This document shows, piece by piece, positions 5,032-7,966 of a stretch of 7,966 nt of DNA (positions are counted from its first letter, which is position 1; the number at the start of each line of letters is the position of its first letter). The stretch spans positions 1-7,966 of the forward strand of contig DAOVIL010000017.1 of assembly GCA_030673725.1 (NCBI GenBank), given 5' to 3'. Source of the stretch: Candidatus Aenigmatarchaeota archaeon. GTDB taxonomy: Archaea > Aenigmatarchaeota > Aenigmatarchaeia > QMZP01. Made by a program: the position numbers and the translations under genes. Below the pieces are notes generated by a model that was not told where the DNA came from, ran no database searches, and saw nothing but the letters and a program-made list of their open reading frames with translations.

Positions 5032-6326
5032 ACTCTATTCTTTGGTTCTCTCCTTATATTTTTTCTCTTGGGCTTCTCCTTGCCCAGAAGCCTGATGGGG
5101 TAATTGAGCGGGTTCTTCACGAACCTGCAGTTGCTGTCTGGCGTGCAGACACCATAACCCTTGTAGTATGACGTGTTGCTGCAGTTCGGTGGGGGCACTG
5201 GCTTGGCCTTGTTCCTGGAATACCTTATCTGCCCCCTCACATAATTATCTGGCAGGGGCGGATTGTTCTTGCTGTTCCACTCCAATATCAGCCTCTCTAT
5301 GTCATCCCAGCCCCATTTCAGGCTGGAGAGGAAGTTCAGGAGCACGAATACAGACCTCTTCTTGCCGTCTTCTATGCCGTCCAGTATGAGCTTTATGCAG
5401 GGAGGGAACAGCTCCTCTGGCACAGCCTTCTCCAGGTTGAACTCCCTCTTGGCTGCAGCCTTTGCCTTCTTCTCCTTCTTTGTGTCCCAGTCTATCGCCT
5501 CAGCGAGCAGCAGCTCTGCCTCGTCCTTTGCCCCGTCCTTCAGGAACATCTTCTCCGCTTTCACCTTGCTGGGGTCTGCCATCCCCTTCCTGAATCCCTT
5601 CAGCTCAGAGAAGCTTATGGGAAGCGACACGAGTGAATTCCCCCTGTGGAGCGAATAGGGCATCCTGAGCAGATGCCTTGGCGACACCAGCACAGAGTCC
5701 AGCTCAACCACCTTCCAGGGGTCTATGACGCTGTCCTTGCTCTGCATGTCCCCTAACAGGATGCCTGAATCCTCTGATATCTTTTCCGGGCTCCACTTCT
5801 TCAGCATGCCCTCTTCCAGCCTATCCTTCGTGAAATCCTTGATGTATTCGCAGACCTTCCTGACCAGTCCCGGGTACATGGCAGCAGCTGGCCCGAAGTT
5901 TATCCTCTCAGGCACAGCCTCCCAGGGCACGCCCAGATGGAAGCCCTTTCCGCCGCTGTACTTGACAGAGAACCCCTTTATCCCATGGTCCTGGAGGGAC
6001 TTCCCGAGCGCAAGGGCAGCCATCCTGCCGTGCTCGAAGTCCTTGCAGTCCAGGTCGAATATGATGTCCCAGCCTGTCCTCAGGTCACTGTAGTTTGTTG
6101 ATTTTATCGCCATCGGGTTTGACCAGCGCTCTATCGAGAAGTGGAACTCCTGCACGCCTGACTTGACCATCGCGGTTATGTCCTGGGGATACACCAGGGT
6201 GTTGGGCCTCTTGCTGAACTCCCCGTTCCTGAAGACCCCCACCACTTCCCTTTCCTTGGAGAGTTCAAGGAGCGCCTCCTGCACGTCCTCCCTGGAATAA
6301 TAGGCCAGTATCTCCCTGAAGTTCAT
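5025..6326 (-). CDS. Single-chain DNA primase, PriS catalytic domain fused to PriL-type Fe-S domain
   Basis: 433 aa. It makes the RNA/DNA primers for replication. The PriS domain holds the catalytic D91-L-D93, the nucleotide-binding S-G-G-K-G-F-H (124-130), and a third catalytic Asp (D210) in L-D-S-V-L-V-S followed by H-L-L-R-M-P-Y-S-L-H (218-227), aligning well with eukaryotic PRIM1. No CxxC zinc knuckle is visible after the DxD motif. After a charged linker (about 240-305) come F-P-P-C310, then C382, C394 and C400 with N-P-L-N-Y-P (405-410). This is the four-cysteine pattern of the PriL C-terminal 4Fe-4S domain. The PriL N-terminal domain is missing. Fused primases of this kind are known from Nanoarchaeum equitans and related DPANN. 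The start has a TATA box about 25 nt upstream and is probably leaderless. The gene overlaps GINS by 7 nt. Confidence 0.93.
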   Translation of the reverse strand: MNFREILAYYSREDVQEALLELSKEREVVGVFRNGEFSKRPNTLVYPQDITAMVKSGVQEFHFSIERWSNPMAIKSTNYSDLRTGWDIIFDLDCKDFEHGRMAALALGKSLQDHGIKGFSVKYSGGKGFHLGVPWEAVPERINFGPAAAMYPGLVRKVCEYIKDFTKDRLEEGMLKKWSPEKISEDSGILLGDMQSKDSVIDPWKVVELDSVLVSPRHLLRMPYSLHRGNSLVSLPISFSELKGFRKGMADPSKVKAEKMFLKDGAKDEAELLLAEAIDWDTKKEKKAKAAAKREFNLEKAVPEELFPPCIKLILDGIEDGKKRSVFVLLNFLSSLKWGWDDIERLILEWNSKNNPPLPDNYVRGQIRYSRNKAKPVPPPNCSNTSYYKGYGVCTPDSNCRFVKNPLNYPIRLLGKEKPKRKNIRREPKNRVC

Positions 6327-6346
6327 GTTAGTTATTTGTATGTAGG

Positions 6347-6354
6347 TATTTTAA
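6347..6354 (-). promoter_or_regulatory. TATA box for primase-GINS
   Basis: TTAAAATA on the minus strand, preceded by GC (possible BRE), centred about 25 nt before the primase ATG and overlapping the stop codon of the upstream membrane-protein gene. Confidence 0.55.
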
Positions 6355-6680
6355 GCTCCCCTGAGGAAGGTCGTTACGAAGTCTGTCCCTGCGCAGTAGA
6401 GCCCCTTCAGAAGCAAAAGGAAGGCTGCATAGAAGAAGAAATGCCAGCTCAGGCCGTAGAAGGACAGTATGAGAAACAGTCCGCAGAACAGGTCAAGTAT
6501 GCCCAGTACATCAAAGAAGAACTTCCCTGCAGCAGCTGTGAGGACAGAATAGAGCCCCTTCAGAAGCCAGGCTATCCCCAGGAGCATGACTATCCCATTG
6601 CCTGGGAAGGGCGTCCCTGAGGATATCCAGAGGACTCCGGCTATTATGATGTCCATTATCCCCAGTACGAACAGTAACAT
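6351..6680 (-). CDS. Small four-helix membrane protein with internal duplication
   Basis: 109 aa, family not recognised. Four hydrophobic helices at about residues 1-20, 29-50, 54-76 and 79-97. The protein is two copies of one hairpin: V-L-G-I-M-D...L-W-I-S (5-20) matches V-L-G-I-L-D...L-I-L-S (58-73), and L-L-K-G-L-Y (39-44) recurs exactly at 90-95. Each copy keeps an Asp in its first helix (D10, D63) and a Lys in its second (K41, K92). The ATG at 6680 is chosen because a TATA-like element (6701-6709) lies 25 nt upstream. A TTG start at 6701 would add seven residues but falls inside that element. It may be a small channel, scaffold or transporter; nothing visible settles this. It lies upstream of the primase on the same strand with a separate promoter between. 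Confidence 0.78.
   Translation of the reverse strand: MLLFVLGIMDIIIAGVLWISSGTPFPGNGIVMLLGIAWLLKGLYSVLTAAAGKFFFDVLGILDLFCGLFLILSFYGLSWHFFFYAAFLLLLKGLYCAGTDFVTTFLRGA
6397..6567 (-). repeat. In-frame 18-bp direct repeat within the membrane-protein gene
   Basis: The sequence tagagccccttcagaagc (plus strand) occurs at 6397-6414 and 6550-6567, exactly 153 bp (51 codons) apart in the same frame, encoding the same L-L-K-G-L-Y core. It marks a tandem duplication of a two-helix unit. Confidence 0.85.
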
Positions 6681-6700
6681 GGTTTGTAATTGTATTGTCA

Positions 6701-6709
6701 AATAAAAAG
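6701..6709 (-). promoter_or_regulatory. TATA box for the four-helix membrane protein
   Basis: CTTTTTATT on the minus strand, centred 25 nt before the ATG at 6680. It rules against the TTG start at 6701. Confidence 0.5.
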
Positions 6710-6778
6710 GTTTCTACTTGCCCACTATCTCGTCCACGTACCGGAACCAATGTTTTAAGGGCTTCTGTTTTTGCCTGG

Positions 6779-6786
6779 TTTTATAG
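6779..6786 (+). promoter_or_regulatory. TATA box for the DMT transporter pair
   Basis: TTTTATAG, centred about 26 nt before the ATG at 6808, implying a leaderless transcript. The GGAGG at 6786-6790 is 17 nt from the ATG, too far to act as a normal ribosome-binding site. The divergent region 6681-6807 otherwise holds only the opposing TATA box. Confidence 0.55.
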
Positions 6787-6807
6787 GAGGGCAGCCAATA
6801 CTATACT

Positions 6808-7146
6808 ATGCTGGGCGTAATCCTGTCGCTGGCTACGGCGCTCCTTTTCGGGGCCTCTGTGGCGATATTCAAGCATTCCATGGGCAAGCACAAGAAGTTC
6901 TCCATAAAGGACATAGCCAGGAACAGGAAGTGGTTGGCAGGCCTGGTGATAGGCCTTATTGGCGTAGTGACATACGTGTTCGCAATGGCGATGTCACCCC
7001 TTACGACAGTCCAGCCCATCATATCATTCTCGATGGTCATACCGATAATGGTTGGCGCATTCATATTCAAGGAAAAGATGGAGGGATGGAGATGGCTTCT
7101 CGTCGCGGTTCTCGCAGCAGGGATAATTCTGGTAGCCCTATTCTAG
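6808..7146 (+). CDS. Half-size DMT/EamA-type transporter subunit A
   Basis: 112 aa with four predicted helices (about 1-21, 42-63, 66-87, 96-112). Drug/metabolite transporter features: a G-A-S-V-A-I-F-K turn in helix 1; S-P-L-T-T-V-Q-P opening helix 3; an acidic-basic turn (F-K-E-K) before the last helix; and a closing A-G-I-I-L-V. The loop between helices 1 and 2 carries eight Lys/Arg (residues 22-41), so that loop should be cytoplasmic, with both ends outside. There is no Glu at the EmrE Glu14 position, so proton-coupled drug efflux of the EmrE type is not supported; the substrate is unknown. The TAG stop is 2 nt before the ATG of a second half-size gene. This is probably a heterodimeric pair; the alternative is one full-length DMT gene broken by a frameshift. 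Confidence 0.78.
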   Translation: MLGVILSLATALLFGASVAIFKHSMGKHKKFSIKDIARNRKWLAGLVIGLIGVVTYVFAMAMSPLTTVQPIISFSMVIPIMVGAFIFKEKMEGWRWLLVAVLAAGIILVALF

Positions 7147-7148
7147 AG

Positions 7149-7475
7149 ATGCTGGCAGCAGGCTTCATGATGGGCCTGGCAGCCTATGCCATGAAGGTGG
7201 TCCTGGGATACATAGCGATGGATTCCTATTTCATACTCTCTGTCATAACGACCCCTGAGATGTGGATGATAGGCATAATGTCCGCACTGGCCTTCCTGCT
7301 CATGCAGAGGGCCCTCCATGGTACACATGTCTCGGTTGTCAGCCCCATGATAGGGGGAATAGCCATCATCCTTCCGGTCCTTATGGCCTTCTTCTGGCTG
7401 GGTGAGGCTGTCTCCATCATAAAGTGGGTAGGCATCATACTGGTCCTTTTGGGAACTGCCGGACTGGGGAAGTAG
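7149..7475 (+). CDS. Half-size DMT/EamA-type transporter subunit B
   Basis: 108 aa, ATG at 7149-7151 two bases after the stop of subunit A and in another frame. The stop TAG (7473-7475) directly abuts the stop of convergent LeuRS. Four predicted helices (about 3-22, 37-53, 64-84, 92-106); S-P-M-I-G-G starts helix 3, and L-G-E plus K-W-V-G-I-I-L-V-L-L-G close the domain as in EamA proteins. The few positive residues (R54 in the second loop, K108 at the end) sit on the opposite side from those of subunit A, and the first loop has none. The two chains should therefore insert in opposite directions, as in paired small multidrug-resistance proteins. No Shine-Dalgarno site is seen; translation is probably coupled to subunit A. 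The frame is open further upstream, but that part overlaps subunit A and is not coding. Confidence 0.75.
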   Translation: MLAAGFMMGLAAYAMKVVLGYIAMDSYFILSVITTPEMWMIGIMSALAFLLMQRALHGTHVSVVSPMIGGIAIILPVLMAFFWLGEAVSIIKWVGIILVLLGTAGLGK

Positions 7476-7966
7476 TCATTCGACAAAAATAGCGGGCTTC
7501 ATGGGCTTTGCGTGCCCTGCCTTCCTCTGCGGGTCGTGCTTCTTGGGGTCTTCAGCCTTCCAGACGTGTATCTCCTTTATGCCTGTCTCCTCCCCGATGA
7601 TGCCCTTTGATTCCAGGAGGGTCTGGTACTCTGACTCTGCGTCAGGTATCTCAGCCAGCTCGGCTTGCTTGCTTATGCCTTCAGCGTAATGGACAGCGTC
7701 CTTTCCCATCTTCCTTATCTCAGGGTTCTTCATCAGCTCTGAGATGAGATGCTTCTTGTCCTTCACGCCCCTCAGGACAGTGGCGTACACCTCATGCTTC
7801 CAATTGGGCGCTGCATAGATGTGCACGCTGTCAGGCACAATCTTGATTATCTTTATTATCTGCCTTATGTCGTCTATCGTCTGGTCCACCAGCTTCTCTG
7901 TGGAGATTATATTGTTGTCTATCGCCTTCCTGTCGGCATCAGGCCATTTGGCCTCGCTCACGAAGC
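7476..7966 (-). CDS. leuS: Leucyl-tRNA synthetase, C-terminal part (5' partial)
   Basis: The 162 C-terminal residues before the TGA at 7476-7478; the frame continues past the window edge, and the GTG at 7961 is an internal Val codon, not a start. The visible part begins F-V-S-E-A-K-W-P-D-A-D, matching the region after the anticodon-binding helices of archaeal/eukaryotic LeuRS. It continues with a helix (D-D-I-R-Q-I-I-K-I-I-K) and a beta-alpha segment (V-H-I-Y-A-A-P-N-W-K). This is the archaeal-type C-terminal domain that contacts the long variable arm of tRNA-Leu. A charged segment with the ending K-P-A-I-F-V-E closes the protein. The catalytic and editing domains lie outside the window. Assignment rests on the C-terminal domain only, so another class I synthetase of the same subgroup (IleRS, ValRS) is a remote alternative. 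Confidence 0.88.
   Translation of the reverse strand, partial: FVSEAKWPDADRKAIDNNIISTEKLVDQTIDDIRQIIKIIKIVPDSVHIYAAPNWKHEVYATVLRGVKDKKHLISELMKNPEIRKMGKDAVHYAEGISKQAELAEIPDAESEYQTLLESKGIIGEETGIKEIHVWKAEDPKKHDPQRKAGHAKPMKPAIFVE

Noticed and set aside
6681..6701. TTG start giving seven more residues to the four-helix membrane protein
   Set aside because: The TTG is inside the probable TATA element; the ATG at 6680 has the standard spacing.
6714..6758. Minus-strand tail reading P-L-K-H-W-F-R-Y-V-D-E-I-V-G-K-stop, protein-like in look
   Set aside because: No usable start codon before an in-frame TAG about 40 bases further upstream; too short to support as a gene or remnant.
6771..7148. Long frame upstream of transporter subunit B
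   Set aside because: It overlaps subunit A out of frame, is rich in Gly/Arg/His, and lacks membrane helices; the coding part begins at 7149.
1..7966. CRISPR arrays, insertion sequences, prophage or defence genes
   Set aside because: No regularly spaced repeats, terminal inverted repeats, transposase, integrase or nuclease motifs were seen in any frame.

Overview
The window is an ordinary, very compact archaeal chromosome segment. The evidence is the gene content: SRP54, aIF2-alpha, ribosomal proteins eL42 and eS27, a GINS subunit, an archaeo-eukaryotic primase and an archaeal-type LeuRS C-terminus. Archaeal TATA boxes also sit about 26 bases before most starts. A single-chain primase joining PriS and a PriL-type iron-sulfur module, a secreted protein with a six-cysteine TSP1-like module, and many tiny genes suggest a DPANN-type archaeon (Nanoarchaeota/Woesearchaeota-like). 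That placement is inference.

Layout. 1-1186 (+): 3' part of a membrane-anchored surface protein, running in from off the window. It abuts a convergent minus-strand series: a 124-aa helical protein of unknown function, tRNA-Gly(GCC), a 39-aa zinc-ribbon protein too short for routine gene finding, SRP54, aIF2-alpha, eS27, eL42, GINS51, the fused primase, and a small four-helix membrane protein (down to 6680). After a 127-bp divergent promoter region, two tandem half-size DMT-type transporters (+) run to 7475. They abut the convergent C-terminal end of leucyl-tRNA synthetase (minus, leaving the window at 7966).

Working together: the block 3214-6326 is an information-processing cluster. Primase and GINS overlap by 7 nt and are probably co-translated, linking priming to the CMG helicase. 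eL42, eS27 and aIF2-alpha follow and serve translation; SRP54 and tRNA-Gly serve membrane targeting and decoding. Most genes show their own TATA element placed so that the transcript would begin at or next to the start codon (leaderless). eL42 is the exception, with a short leader carrying GGTGA. Both convergent gene pairs have stop codons directly adjacent with no bases between them.

I see no CRISPR array, insertion sequence, phage gene or defence system. The points of most interest are the fused primase, the antiparallel-looking transporter pair, the internally duplicated membrane protein, and the tiny zinc-ribbon gene that seems to carry the tRNA promoter.
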